DNA of 64,000 nucleotides from Oscillibacter sp. PC13 (GTDB lineage Bacteria; Bacillota; Clostridia; Oscillospirales; Oscillospiraceae). The position numbers and the translations under genes were made by a program. Numbering within the stretch: the stretch's first letter is position 1; each line of letters starts with the position of its first letter. The notes below the pieces were generated by a model. The model saw only the letters and a list, made by a program, of their open reading frames with translations. It was not told the DNA's origin and searched no databases. This document shows, one piece after another, positions 19,701 to 27,099 of the stretch. The stretch covers positions 124,001 through 188,000 of the forward strand of contig NZ_FOXE01000001.1 of NCBI RefSeq assembly GCF_900115635.1, in the 5' to 3' direction.

Positions 19701-20250
19701 CGACGTCTCTGTCGAATTCAACACGCTGGCGAGCATCGCTGTGACCGCGCAGCCCACCAAGCTCACCTATGTTGCCGGTGATAAGTTCGAGACTACCGGA
19801 ATGGTGGTGACTGCAACCTACAAGGATGCAACCACAGCTGTTGTCTCCGGCTACACGGTGAATAAGACTGTTCTAGCACTGAGCGACAATTCTAAGGCTG
19901 TGACTGTCACCTACGGCGGCAAAACTGCTGACACAAACACCCTCACGGTGACCGGCCGCACGACCGCGGTGGTTTCTGTGAGCAAGAGCGCACTCGAGAT
20001 GGAGACGACTGCTGTGGATAACAGCATCACCGCTTCTGTCAGCAACGGCGGTAGCCTCGGTGATTTGAGTGTCACTGGTAAGGACAGCGCTGACACCTCC
20101 AAGATCACTGCTGAGTGGATTAACAGCTCCATTCTGATCAAGACGAACGGTGCGACTGCGGGTGCCGTATACGAGATTTCTGTGGCTGGCACTGCCGAAG
20201 ACACCAGCACTCCTGCTACTGCGGCGACTATCACTGTCACCATTAAGTGA
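16732..20250 (+). CDS. SLH-domain surface (S-layer-like) protein 1
   Basis: A 1172-residue exported protein. Signal peptide at about residues 1-24 (MKKFLSLALALVMTMSL...SAGA). SLH repeats at about 27-80 and 85-140, with motifs GYTDGAFNPQNNLTRGAAAK and GYADGTFKPAGTLTG, plus a weaker third at about 145-200. These bind cell-wall polymers. The long middle is Asp/Asn/Thr-rich beta-type sequence; residues about 1000-1072 resemble a bacterial Ig-like (Big_3) domain. The ATG at 16732 follows AAAGGAGG. Highly biased codons and strong translation signals suggest abundant expression. Its first 200 residues are nearly identical to those of the convergent paralogue at 21984-24917; the rest diverges. Confidence 0.85.
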   Translation: MKKFLSLALALVMTMSLITISAGAKDFTDNSKITYEEAVAVISEIGVVDGYTDGAFNPQNNLTRGAAAKIICNLVLGPTTASALSADAAPFSDVPATHEFAGYIAYCSQRGIINGYADGTFKPAGTLTGYHFMKMLLGALGYDGEVEGFTGPNWTVNVAKLALGVKLNAGNDEFSGNAYVNREEACLYAFNTLKADMVEYDAKTQVSVGGSEVIIAGSKAKPVSEANGWVGTNDGNIDDDNVQQFAEKYFEKLTKTKNDTDDFGRPAVEWKYKANIIGSYADRSDLVGSWTAKAPKSEMFKLVGSSIVDDLQTSDSKKDYYFTAYVDGEEITPDPDNYFEKNNTSAAGTKDAVKRGTNVGMSGNGVLTELYMDDDNNVTVVMINTYLVQATSDYNSTKETVNVEAIDTDETTKSNYNNVVLPNMDTSIDQDDFDVSGVKEDDYLLVTWSVSADEFKSVEPATMKKGTVSQYTERDNVVVDGETLKYARLTGDTEQEEQFSINSEASLVLDAYGYILYVDDANSTSSYVFVNAIQGKTNLNKDAVGDAYFTDGTSAEISIKKLYDKDGDDYDSGKNIIANGQAGWYTFTKNSSDNYTLTAVKDYNSAKTNRYEESVTITADKEKDQIVFSSRVNFLGEVAGTQPATKPRANEKTLFLTLDSDESVDVYTGVSNAPDVYLSESGKTAVVTYVVDTNGYAKYVFIDVSADENANIDGNNNIADYMFVLWDNGKKTVVEGDEYWQYQVIIDGKEETRFIAESLVGSNGGAKGKLFYDIKMNSKDYITDATKTFKDHDKGGKSEFVVNNFADETISQKSGSITIGGESYLVDSATEVYMNVRAKALMKNKGNDYEAYVKTTIGTIAGLCTNYDVTGTAYVVLDDDFGTTDRADYLFVDITGAVGTGSSNNGSTGSAGDVDYEVTISKSGLANVKLTNLVWPEDVCKDAVVTYTLKDEDGNIVANEETVTIDYPGSSVTDLVNVSPYNNTDKLTVADVSVEFNTLASIAVTAQPTKLTYVAGDKFETTGMVVTATYKDATTAVVSGYTVNKTVLALSDNSKAVTVTYGGKTADTNTLTVTGRTTAVVSVSKSALEMETTAVDNSITASVSNGGSLGDLSVTGKDSADTSKITAEWINSSILIKTNGATAGAVYEISVAGTAEDTSTPATAATITVTIK

Positions 20251-20301
20251 GGAAGCCCTTAACCGACTTCGCGTGAAGACAGAGTCCTGCTTTCATTATA
20301 C

Positions 20302-20334
20302 AAAAGCCCCGCACCAAATGGTGCGGGGCTTTTT
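20302..20334. terminator. Bidirectional terminator between S-layer gene 1 and the tail-collar gene
   Basis: A 14-bp stem (20302-20315 with 20320-20333) around AAAT, flanked by A- and T-runs. Its 26-base core at 20305-20330 is an exact inverted copy of 21921-21946 on the other side of the cassette. Confidence 0.85.
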
Positions 20335-20344
20335 CCGTCCGCTC

Positions 20345-20848
20345 TTATGCGGCGTCCGAGCCCAGGTACATCACAAAGCACAGCGCATAATAGGGCGGCA
20401 TGTTGTTGTGTGAACTGCCGCCCCCGGTGGAGGTGGTGATCTTGTTCACGGGGAAGTAGGTCTTGGGGGTGCCGTACCCGATGGTGTCTCCCGCGCCGGA
20501 TTGGGACCCCTTCTGGGGCATTTCGTAGAAGTGGCTGTGTCCGGGCAGCTCCGAAATCGTCAGGGTGTGGTTTGCCTCGCCGCCGGTCTTCCACGGGGCG
20601 TAGCTGCCACCGGCACCCAGCAAAAACCTTCCCCGCAGATCCGGGGTGCCGCCCGTGCCGTCGCACAGCGCCCACCCGGCGGGGATAGCGTCTACACTTC
20701 CGGACCAGGCGCAGATCATGCCCACCATGTAGTTGACGCACTGCGCCAGCGCCGCGTCAATTTTTTCGTTGTCGCTGTTGAAATCCGTCCGCAGGATCCG
20801 GTCGGCCGGATCCCACTGGTTCAATTGATAGTTGGTCGTTTGCTGCAA
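20345..20848 (-). CDS. Phage tail-collar-domain protein
   Basis: A 167-residue protein. The N-terminus (NYQLNQWDPADRILRTDF, then NEKIDAAL) is a segment common at the start of Firmicutes phage tail-fibre proteins. The rest is a tail-collar (PF07484-like) domain: WSGSVDAIPAGWALCDGTGG, PDLRGRFLLGAG, then LPGHSHFYE and NNMPPYYALCFVMYLG. Such proteins sit at receptor-binding tips of tails and tail-like particles. The TTG start at 20848 follows AGAGGAACCAAT and matches the start of the divergent paralogue. No capsid, sheath, baseplate or lysis genes are nearby, so it is not part of a visible prophage. Convergent with S-layer gene 1. Confidence 0.75.
   Translation of the reverse strand: MQQTTNYQLNQWDPADRILRTDFNSDNEKIDAALAQCVNYMVGMICAWSGSVDAIPAGWALCDGTGGTPDLRGRFLLGAGGSYAPWKTGGEANHTLTISELPGHSHFYEMPQKGSQSGAGDTIGYGTPKTYFPVNKITTSTGGGSSHNNMPPYYALCFVMYLGSDAA
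20754..20830. repeat. Left arm of a 77-bp inverted repeat
   Basis: Inverted copy of 21235-21311, identical at 75 of 77 positions by eye: a perfect 54-base stretch (20777-20830), three bases with two mismatches, then 20 perfect bases. It covers codons 7-32 of the tail-collar gene. Confidence 0.9.
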
Positions 20849-21216
20849 ATTGGTTCCTCTTTTCTTCGTTTGTGCTGCCGCTCCGGTTTGGCCGGACCGG
20901 AGCGGCGCAAGGGGGAAGGTTCGGGACGCAAGGGACGGTTTTTTGACTGCATTCCCGCGCCGGCGCCGCCGCAGGTTTGCCCGGCGCCGCTTTGCCCTAC
21001 ACTACTTCGTAGCGTAGGGCAAATGTTGCACACCGGCGTGCAGCAGAAAAAAAGAATTTTGTGTTGCACAGCGGCGTGCAAAATTTCCCTACACTATCCA
21101 TGATAGTGTAGGGATGGTTTTCGAAGCCGGGTTTCTTGGTCGTTTCCCGGCTGATGAACGCTTCCCACAAACAGTGCCTGCCGGAGCCGGCCGCTCCGGC
21201 GAAGAGGGGGAATTTT
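20849..21216. other. Structured 368-base spacer between the two divergent tail-like genes
   Basis: No gene seen. It contains a long hairpin at 20991-21023 (15-base arms, one mismatch), a perfect 12-bp hairpin at 21087-21113, and both share the sequence CCCTACACTA. Between them are two imperfect palindromes TTGCACaCCGGCGTGCA (21026-21042) and TTGCACaGCGGCGTGCA (21064-21080). I found no convincing sigma-A promoter in either direction. The whole spacer lies inside the 77-bp inverted repeat. Confidence 0.7.
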
Positions 21217-21807
21217 TTGAATCAAACAGCCAATTATCAATTGAACCAGTGGGATCCGGCCGACCGGATCCTGCGGACGGATTTCAACCGTGACAACGAA
21301 AAAATTGACGCCGCCCTGAAAACCAGTGCCGATGCCATTGCCGCTGAGACGGCAGCGCGGGAGAGTGCCGTATCCGCTGTGAGCGGAAGGGCAGGCCTGC
21401 AGCTTATCCGGGAGGGAAGTATCACAGAAGATGCCAACACCATCAACCTCCAGCTAACGGACATTGACTGGAGCCAGTGGCGGGCGGTGCATCTCTATGT
21501 GGAGCCCTATACCAGCACCACATCCAAAACGTTTTCTGCCACCTGGGGCAGCAACAGCAGCTATTCTTTCGGCTCCATGTCCGGCAACACGGCAGGGGAA
21601 GCGCCGAGAAACCTTCTGCACATTATGTTGTTTTCCCTGTATCAGAGCCAGCGGTACGTCTGCGCCATATCCATGGGCGTCAGCAGTCCGGGGTTCGTGG
21701 AATTTTCCAGCCGCTTCGGCGCCGACAAATACATCCGTCTTTCGTATACGGATACCACCTATCTGTTTCAGGCAGGAACCATTTACAAAATCTGGGGGGA
21801 GAAATGA
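21217..21807 (+). CDS. Phage tail-fibre-like protein
   Basis: A 196-residue protein sharing its first 30 residues (NYQLNQWDPADRILRTDF, NEKIDAAL) with the divergent tail-collar protein. A short alanine-rich probable coiled coil (about 33-55, KTSADAIAAETAARESA) follows, then a beta-rich C-terminal domain with no family I recognise. This has the layout of a trimeric tail fibre: anchor, coiled coil, receptor-binding head. The start is TTG at 21217 after AGAGGGGGAATTTT, mirroring its partner. An earlier in-frame start would add 27 residues without similarity. The stop overlaps the next small gene. Confidence 0.6.
   Translation: MNQTANYQLNQWDPADRILRTDFNRDNEKIDAALKTSADAIAAETAARESAVSAVSGRAGLQLIREGSITEDANTINLQLTDIDWSQWRAVHLYVEPYTSTTSKTFSATWGSNSSYSFGSMSGNTAGEAPRNLLHIMLFSLYQSQRYVCAISMGVSSPGFVEFSSRFGADKYIRLSYTDTTYLFQAGTIYKIWGEK
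21235..21311. repeat. Right arm of the 77-bp inverted repeat
   Basis: Inverted copy of 20754-20830 (75/77 identical). It covers codons 7-32 of the plus-strand tail-like gene; the arms are separated by 404 bases containing both starts and the spacer. Confidence 0.9.
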
Positions 21808-21914
21808 TGGAGCGGAGAATTTTAACCTGCTGGCCGGACGGCAGCCAAACACTGGAAATCGTGGAGGAACCGGAAGTTCCCGAAGCGGACCCCGCCGGGG
21901 AGCCCGCGGAATAA
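21804..21914 (+). CDS. Small protein after the tail-fibre-like gene
   Basis: A 36-residue open frame beginning at the ATGATG that overlaps the upstream stop, preceded by GGGGGGAGAA. It starts MMERRILTCWPDGSQTLE and ends in an acidic, Pro-rich tail. Tiny genes at the ends of tail-fibre operons are common in Firmicutes phages, but I do not recognise this one. The good ribosome site and coupling argue that it is translated. The terminator at 21917 follows immediately. Confidence 0.5.
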   Translation: MMERRILTCWPDGSQTLEIVEEPEVPEADPAGEPAE

Positions 21915-21916
21915 CG

Positions 21917-21950
21917 CAGCAGCCCCGCACCATTTGGTGCGGGGCTGCTG
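21917..21950. terminator. Terminator between the tail cassette and S-layer gene 2
   Basis: A perfect 15-bp stem (21917-21931 with 21936-21950), loop ATTT, followed by TTGTTAT. Positions 21921-21946 are the exact reverse complement of 20305-20330. Confidence 0.75.
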
Positions 21951-21983
21951 TTGTTATCACACAATCGTAACTGATTTTAAAAA

Positions 21984-24917
21984 TCAGGCAACGGAGGTGT
22001 TGGTAACAGTGATGGAAACAGTCAGCTTCTCGGAAGCGGTCTGCTCGTTCACAGTTGCGGAGACAGTCACCTCAGCGGTAGCGGAGGTCACGTTGCCGGC
22101 AGTGGGAGTGCTGAAGGAGGTCACTCTGACAGACACGGTCACGCCGTCAGCGGCATAGTCCGTAGCCATCTTGCTCTTCAGATCGGAAGCAGTGGGAGTC
22201 TCGGACTCGTAGTCATACTCCAGGGCAGCGGTGTCGCTTGCCAGATAGTCGTCGACCAGCTTCTGAGCGGCTTCCAGATCCTCTTCTTCGGTGGTCTCGT
22301 CATTGACGGGGCCAACATAAGTCGCAGAGGAAACCCAGACATAGATGTCGGTGGCAACCTCGCTGTTGTCGTCGTCCACAGCAATGTAGGCGGTACCGGT
22401 CAGGTTGTAGTTCTTCAGGTAGTTGGCCATGCTGCGGGCAGAACCCTGGCTCAGGTAATAATCATTACCCTCGTCAATCAGGTCGGCGTGAGCATTCTTG
22501 CCAATGCCCAGAGTCACATTGCACTTGTCGCCAATGATGTAGTCCTCGCCAACGATGGTCAGCGTATCACCGCTGAAGGTGATCTGATCGCCGTCGGCCT
22601 TGGTCATCTCAACGACGTCGCGCTTAGCAGCGTCCTCAAAGACAGTAGCCTTGGTCACATAGCCCTTGCTGTTCTCCTTGATGTTGCGGAACAGAGTGCC
22701 GTTGGAATCGCCGCCGTCAACCAGGCTGGACTCCACGAACTTCTCAGTCTCCTTGCCATCCAGAACAACCTTGTACTTGTAGTAGGTGTCCTCGCCGGAG
22801 GTGGTCTTGTTGCCGGTGTACTTCAGCAGGAACAGATAGTCAGCAGCGCTGTTGGCGTCGTCGATGACAGCATCAGCATCCTCGCTCACGTCGATGAAGA
22901 CGTACTTGGCATAGCCGGTGCTCTGCTTGTAAACCACGCTGATGGCAACGGTACCATCAAACTCTGCGCTGGTGGTGATGTCGGGCACGTTAGCCACGCC
23001 AGTGTAGGTGGTCACTTCGTCGTCAGCATCCATCACCACGAAGATGGTGGAGCTGTCGCCCTTGATGTCAGCAACACTTGCGCTCTCGTTGGTACCAATG
23101 GTGATGTCTTCGCCCTCAGCATTGGGCATAAAGCGAACCTTACCATTTGCGGTGACAACCGTCTCAGCACCGCTCACAGTTGCGTCAGCAGTAGTCAGAG
23201 GATTCTTAACAGTGCTCAGGGTGTACTTATCAGCAGAGTCCTTGCTGAAGGTGTACCAGCCGGAAGCATCGCGCATAGCGGCAGCACCAGTCTCACCGGC
23301 AACCTTCTTCACGGTGATCTCGCCGAAAGTGCCGTCGGTGAAGTAAGCATTCAGCTTCACGGTCTTGCTGTTCTCGGTGCTGGCCAGAGACTCAATGTAC
23401 ACATAGCTGCTGGTGCTGATGGCCTCATCGATGTAGAGGATATAGCCATACTCGTCCAGAACAACCTTGGCATCCTCGCCAATGGTGTACTCGGTGCGGC
23501 TCTGCTCCTTACCAACCAGCTTGTTGTACTTGTAAGTAGTGCCGTCGATGATGACGTTGTCAGTCTCAGTGAACTCGGAAACCTCACCGGTGACGACCTC
23601 GGCCAGCTCAGCAGACTCAATGGCCTTGCTGTCATAGGAATAAGTCACCAGGATGTAGTCGTCTTCCTTGAAGCTCTCAACATTCACATCATCGTTGTCA
23701 ATGCTGTTGCCCAGAGGAGGCATGTCAATGGGGTTGTCGCTCTCGGCAGTGTCCGTGTTGATGTCAACAACCTCAAAGGTCAGAGTGCCCTTGCTGCTGC
23801 TGTAATCATCAGTGGCCTTCACCAGATAGGTGTTGATCTGCACGATGGTGACATTGTTGTCGTCGTCCATGTAAACTTCGGTCAGAACGCCGTTGCCGGA
23901 CACGCCAGCAGCAGCAGAGCTGTTCTTGTTGAAGTAGTTGGAAACTGTGGGATCCTTGACCTTGGCGCCGTCCACATAGACGGTCAGATCATACTCGTCG
24001 GTCAGATCGTTGACAACGCTGGAGCCAACCAGAGTATACAGATCGCCACGCTTTGCCTTGGCAGTGTAGGTCTCCAGCAGGTCGCTGGTATCAGCATAGC
24101 TGCCGATGACATTGGACTTGTACTTCCACTCAGCGGCGGGACGGCCGAACGGATCGGTGTCGTTCTTGGTCTTGGTCAGCTTGGGGAAATACTTCTCGGC
24201 AAACTGCAGGCCCTTTGCATTCATGGTGTCGTCATAGACGCCCTGATCAGCAACCTGGGCCTTGGAGCCGGCGATGACAACCTCGGCGCCGCCGATGGAG
24301 ACGGAAGTCTTGGAGTCATACTCGACCATGTCAGCCTGCAGGGTGTTGAAGGCATACAGGCAAGCTTCTTCACGGGTCACATAAGCGTTGCCGGAGAACT
24401 CGTCGTTGCCGTCGTCCAGGCCAACGCCCAGAGCGAGCTTTGCAACGTTGACTGTCCAGTTAGCACCGGTGAAGCCCTCGATCTCGCCGTCATAGCCCAG
24501 AGCGCCCAGCAGCATCTTCATGAACTGGTAGCCAGTCAGGGTGCCGGCGGGCTTGAAGGTACCATCAGCGTAGCCGTTGATGATGCCCTGCTGAGAGCAG
24601 TAGGCGATGTAGCCAGCGAACTCGTGAGTGGCAGGCACATCAGAGAAGGGAGCCGCATCAGCGCTCAGCGCAGAAGCGGTGGTGGGGCCCAGGACGAGGT
24701 TGCAGATGATCTTTGCAGCCGCGCCACGGGTCAGGGTGTTCTGAGGATTGAAGCTGCCGTCGGAATAACCGTCGACAACGCCAATCTCGGAAATCACGGC
24801 GACAGCTTCATCATAAGCAATCTTGCTGTCATCCGTGAAGTCCTTGGCGCCGGCGCTGATGGTGACCAGAGACATGGTCATAACCAGAGCCAGAGCCAGA
24901 GAAAGGAACTTCTTCAT
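21984..24917 (-). CDS. SLH-domain surface (S-layer-like) protein 2
   Basis: A 977-residue paralogue of the protein at 16732-20250, in the opposite orientation. Signal peptide (MKKFLSLALALVMTMSL) and SLH repeats (GYSDGSFNPQNTLTRGAAAK, GYADGTFKPAGTLTG) are almost identical to protein 1 over about 200 residues. The remainder keeps the same domain style (SGNGVLTEVYMDDDNNVT, YGYILYIDEA) but diverges. It lacks the Ig-like C-terminus and ends in a short Thr/Val-rich beta region after an Asp/Glu-rich helix. The ATG follows AAAGGAGGAAATCCCC. Presumably wall-anchored, exchangeable or co-expressed with protein 1. Confidence 0.85.
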   Translation of the reverse strand: MKKFLSLALALVMTMSLVTISAGAKDFTDDSKIAYDEAVAVISEIGVVDGYSDGSFNPQNTLTRGAAAKIICNLVLGPTTASALSADAAPFSDVPATHEFAGYIAYCSQQGIINGYADGTFKPAGTLTGYQFMKMLLGALGYDGEIEGFTGANWTVNVAKLALGVGLDDGNDEFSGNAYVTREEACLYAFNTLQADMVEYDSKTSVSIGGAEVVIAGSKAQVADQGVYDDTMNAKGLQFAEKYFPKLTKTKNDTDPFGRPAAEWKYKSNVIGSYADTSDLLETYTAKAKRGDLYTLVGSSVVNDLTDEYDLTVYVDGAKVKDPTVSNYFNKNSSAAAGVSGNGVLTEVYMDDDNNVTIVQINTYLVKATDDYSSSKGTLTFEVVDINTDTAESDNPIDMPPLGNSIDNDDVNVESFKEDDYILVTYSYDSKAIESAELAEVVTGEVSEFTETDNVIIDGTTYKYNKLVGKEQSRTEYTIGEDAKVVLDEYGYILYIDEAISTSSYVYIESLASTENSKTVKLNAYFTDGTFGEITVKKVAGETGAAAMRDASGWYTFSKDSADKYTLSTVKNPLTTADATVSGAETVVTANGKVRFMPNAEGEDITIGTNESASVADIKGDSSTIFVVMDADDEVTTYTGVANVPDITTSAEFDGTVAISVVYKQSTGYAKYVFIDVSEDADAVIDDANSAADYLFLLKYTGNKTTSGEDTYYKYKVVLDGKETEKFVESSLVDGGDSNGTLFRNIKENSKGYVTKATVFEDAAKRDVVEMTKADGDQITFSGDTLTIVGEDYIIGDKCNVTLGIGKNAHADLIDEGNDYYLSQGSARSMANYLKNYNLTGTAYIAVDDDNSEVATDIYVWVSSATYVGPVNDETTEEEDLEAAQKLVDDYLASDTAALEYDYESETPTASDLKSKMATDYAADGVTVSVRVTSFSTPTAGNVTSATAEVTVSATVNEQTASEKLTVSITVTNTSVA

Positions 24918-25350
24918 GGGGATTTCCTCCTTTAAAATTTACCGTTCTAAAGCCGCCAAATTTTCCCAACGCAGAGTATACATCCCCAAACATGGATGCT
25001 TTTGGATGCATTCCGCAGGCGGAATCTTTTTTTGGTTTTTTCCCGGCATTTTGTTGAACGTCCGAGGAGCTTTCCCATGCGCACGGCACACATACCGTGG
25101 CTAGCCTTACCCTGTATCTGTGTCGGGCTGCCGGACAAAGCATCTCTTCTGTTCATGTTGCATTTTAGCAAACCCCATTTTTGATTGCAAGTGATTTTAG
25201 CGATTTGTAACATAGTCGTAACAGAATGCGACGTATAAAATTCCGCATTCCGTATGCGGTATATGTGCTCTGTGCAGTTTGTCTTCAGATTTCGCATTTG
25301 TTATATAAATGTATCACGTATTCTGGTGCACATTTTCGTGCAGCAGCAGG
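24918..25350. promoter_or_regulatory. Leader of S-layer gene 2 and adjoining gene-free region
   Basis: On the minus strand, 24918-24947 and 24971-24991 repeat the leader blocks of S-layer gene 1, with TATACT as likely -10 and AAAGGAGG as ribosome site. Further out is a small ATTCCGC/GCGGAAT hairpin (about 25012-25027) and overlapping dyads at 25224-25259 (GAATGCG/CGCATTC and CCGCAT/ATGCGG). I see no gene from 24992 to 25350. Confidence 0.5.
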
Positions 25351-25388
25351 AAAAAAACACGGCTGCCGCCTGGCAGCCGTGTTTTTTT
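25351..25388. terminator. Strong terminator after the peptide-binding protein gene
   Basis: A perfect 17-base stem (25351-25367 with 25372-25388) including seven A/T pairs at its base, loop of four. The A-run and T-run make it work in both directions; the expected user is the minus-strand gene ending at 25414. Confidence 0.85.
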
Positions 25389-25413
25389 GTCTTTTCCAGC
25401 AAGGCGATTTCCT

Positions 25414-27099
25414 TTACGTTGTCCGCTCTATCACATTGGAGAAGGAAGACCACCCGCGCGCGTCCCGGCAGACGCCGACGTAGCGTTCCCGCAGCTCCCA
25501 GGATGTCCCTGTGGTATACAGCGGAGCCAAGGTACTGTCGTCCAGCAGCAGCGCCTCCGCATCGTGAAGGCAGCCCATCCGGGCGGTGCCATCCTCTGCG
25601 CTTGCAATAATGGACAACAGCGTGTCGTATGCACTGTTGGCGTATCCAGTGACATTATCCAAGCTGTCGGTGGCCCATTGCATCAAGAAGCACTCCGCAT
25701 CGTTTCCAACGGCGCTGATCCATGTGCCCGCCAGTGTATACGCTCCGCTCTGCAATGCCGTTTCCAGCTCCTCTGCCGCCAGTGCCACGGGCGTCACCTG
25801 AATTTGAAGCGTATCCCGCCACATCTGTGTCAAAGCCGCCGCCACCGCGGCATTTGCCCCCTCATCTGTATAGTAGTACTCCAGACCGTCGATCCCGCGG
25901 CCATTGTCATAGCCCGCCTCGCTCAAAATGGCCCGGGCCTGTTGGCACAAATCCGCATAGTGATCCGGATCGTTATCCAGCAGCGCGCCGTTCTCCGTCC
26001 GGAAATCCTCTCCATCAGATCCGGGAACACCGGGCGGCACCAGCCCCTCTGCACTTTTAGCGGCAGCCCCCGCCGCCCGGGCCAATGCATTTCGGTCAAT
26101 CACCAGCGTCATCGCCTGGCGAACCGCTTGATCTGCCAAAACCTCCTGGCTGCTGTTCAGCAGCACCGTGTAGGTTCCAAGTTCCGGTGTCAGTGCTGAC
26201 GTCTCGGCCGCCGCCAATTCCGCCAGCTGTGTCACCGGCAGGCTCCACACAAAGTCTACCGTCTTCTCCTCATAAAGTGTCCAGGCCTCATCTGCCGTCT
26301 CTGCAAAGCGGAAGGTCAATTCCAGCGGCCCGCTGCCGTCCGTATAATATTTATCGTTCGATACAGTTCGGAGATACTCACCGGGCACATATTCCGCCGG
26401 CGTATAAGGGCCGTTGGTCACCAGCGAAGTCACCTTTGACCACCATTTTTCCGGCACTTCCGCCAAGGCCTCCCCGTCTGCCTGGGCTGCCGTCATCTGG
26501 TCCCGCCATTTTTGAATGACATCTTTCCGCAGCGGCAGAGTAGCGGGAGCTGTGCAGACCTGGGTCAAGAACCAATCGTATCGGCCATTGAGCACTACGA
26601 TGAACGTGTTGTCGTTCTTGGCGCTCACCTGCAGCAAGGAAACGTCACCCGTCTCCTGTACCTCATCATATCCAGCCACCACAGAGAGAATCGACTGATA
26701 GGGGGAATTGCTGGCAGGATCCGCCAGCCGCTGCCAGGCAAAGACAAAGTCATCCGCTTTCACGCTGCGGCCATCAGACCATTTTGCCCCCCGCAGCCGG
26801 AAGGTATAGGTAACCGTGCCGTCGTAATTCTCTTCCTGGTCCACGCTTTTCGCAATTCCGTTTGCTACTGTTGTTTCACCGGAGACATCCACAGTTGTCC
26901 GCATCAGATTTTCATAAAGGCTCATTAAAACAGTCTGATCTGCCGAATTTTCCGCATAAATTGGATCCAAACTCTCCGGTGCACCGCCGGCGCAGACGGA
27001 CAGCGTCACGCCATCCGTTCCACTGCCGCAGCCTGCCAGTGTGCACATACACAGCACGACTGCCAATACAAGTGCCGTGTACCGTTTCCAAGCTCTCAT
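25414..27099 (-). CDS. Family 5 extracellular solute-binding lipoprotein (oligopeptide type)
   Basis: A 561-residue lipoprotein with lipobox LAGC (Cys24) after a hydrophobic signal. The mature part begins PESLDPIYAENSADQTVLMS and contains YTFRLRGAKWSDGRSVKADDFVFAWQR-type sequence, the hallmark of OppA/DppA proteins (SBP_bac_5). These deliver peptides or related solutes to an ABC permease. No permease or ATPase gene is next to it, so it is an orphan binding protein or a sensor-type receptor. Length (about 540 in OppA) is normal. Confidence 0.85.
   Translation of the reverse strand: MRAWKRYTALVLAVVLCMCTLAGCGSGTDGVTLSVCAGGAPESLDPIYAENSADQTVLMSLYENLMRTTVDVSGETTVANGIAKSVDQEENYDGTVTYTFRLRGAKWSDGRSVKADDFVFAWQRLADPASNSPYQSILSVVAGYDEVQETGDVSLLQVSAKNDNTFIVVLNGRYDWFLTQVCTAPATLPLRKDVIQKWRDQMTAAQADGEALAEVPEKWWSKVTSLVTNGPYTPAEYVPGEYLRTVSNDKYYTDGSGPLELTFRFAETADEAWTLYEEKTVDFVWSLPVTQLAELAAAETSALTPELGTYTVLLNSSQEVLADQAVRQAMTLVIDRNALARAAGAAAKSAEGLVPPGVPGSDGEDFRTENGALLDNDPDHYADLCQQARAILSEAGYDNGRGIDGLEYYYTDEGANAAVAAALTQMWRDTLQIQVTPVALAAEELETALQSGAYTLAGTWISAVGNDAECFLMQWATDSLDNVTGYANSAYDTLLSIIASAEDGTARMGCLHDAEALLLDDSTLAPLYTTGTSWELRERYVGVCRDARGWSSFSNVIERTT

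Noticed and set aside
20345-21914. Diversity-generating retroelement acting on the tail-like genes
   Set aside because: No reverse transcriptase gene, no template/variable repeat pair with A-specific differences; the repeats are inverted and cover the N-terminal anchors, not the receptor-binding ends.
20345-21914. Prophage or tailocin remnant
   Set aside because: Only fibre-type genes are present; no sheath, tube, baseplate, portal, integrase or lysis gene and no attachment-site repeats were found around them.
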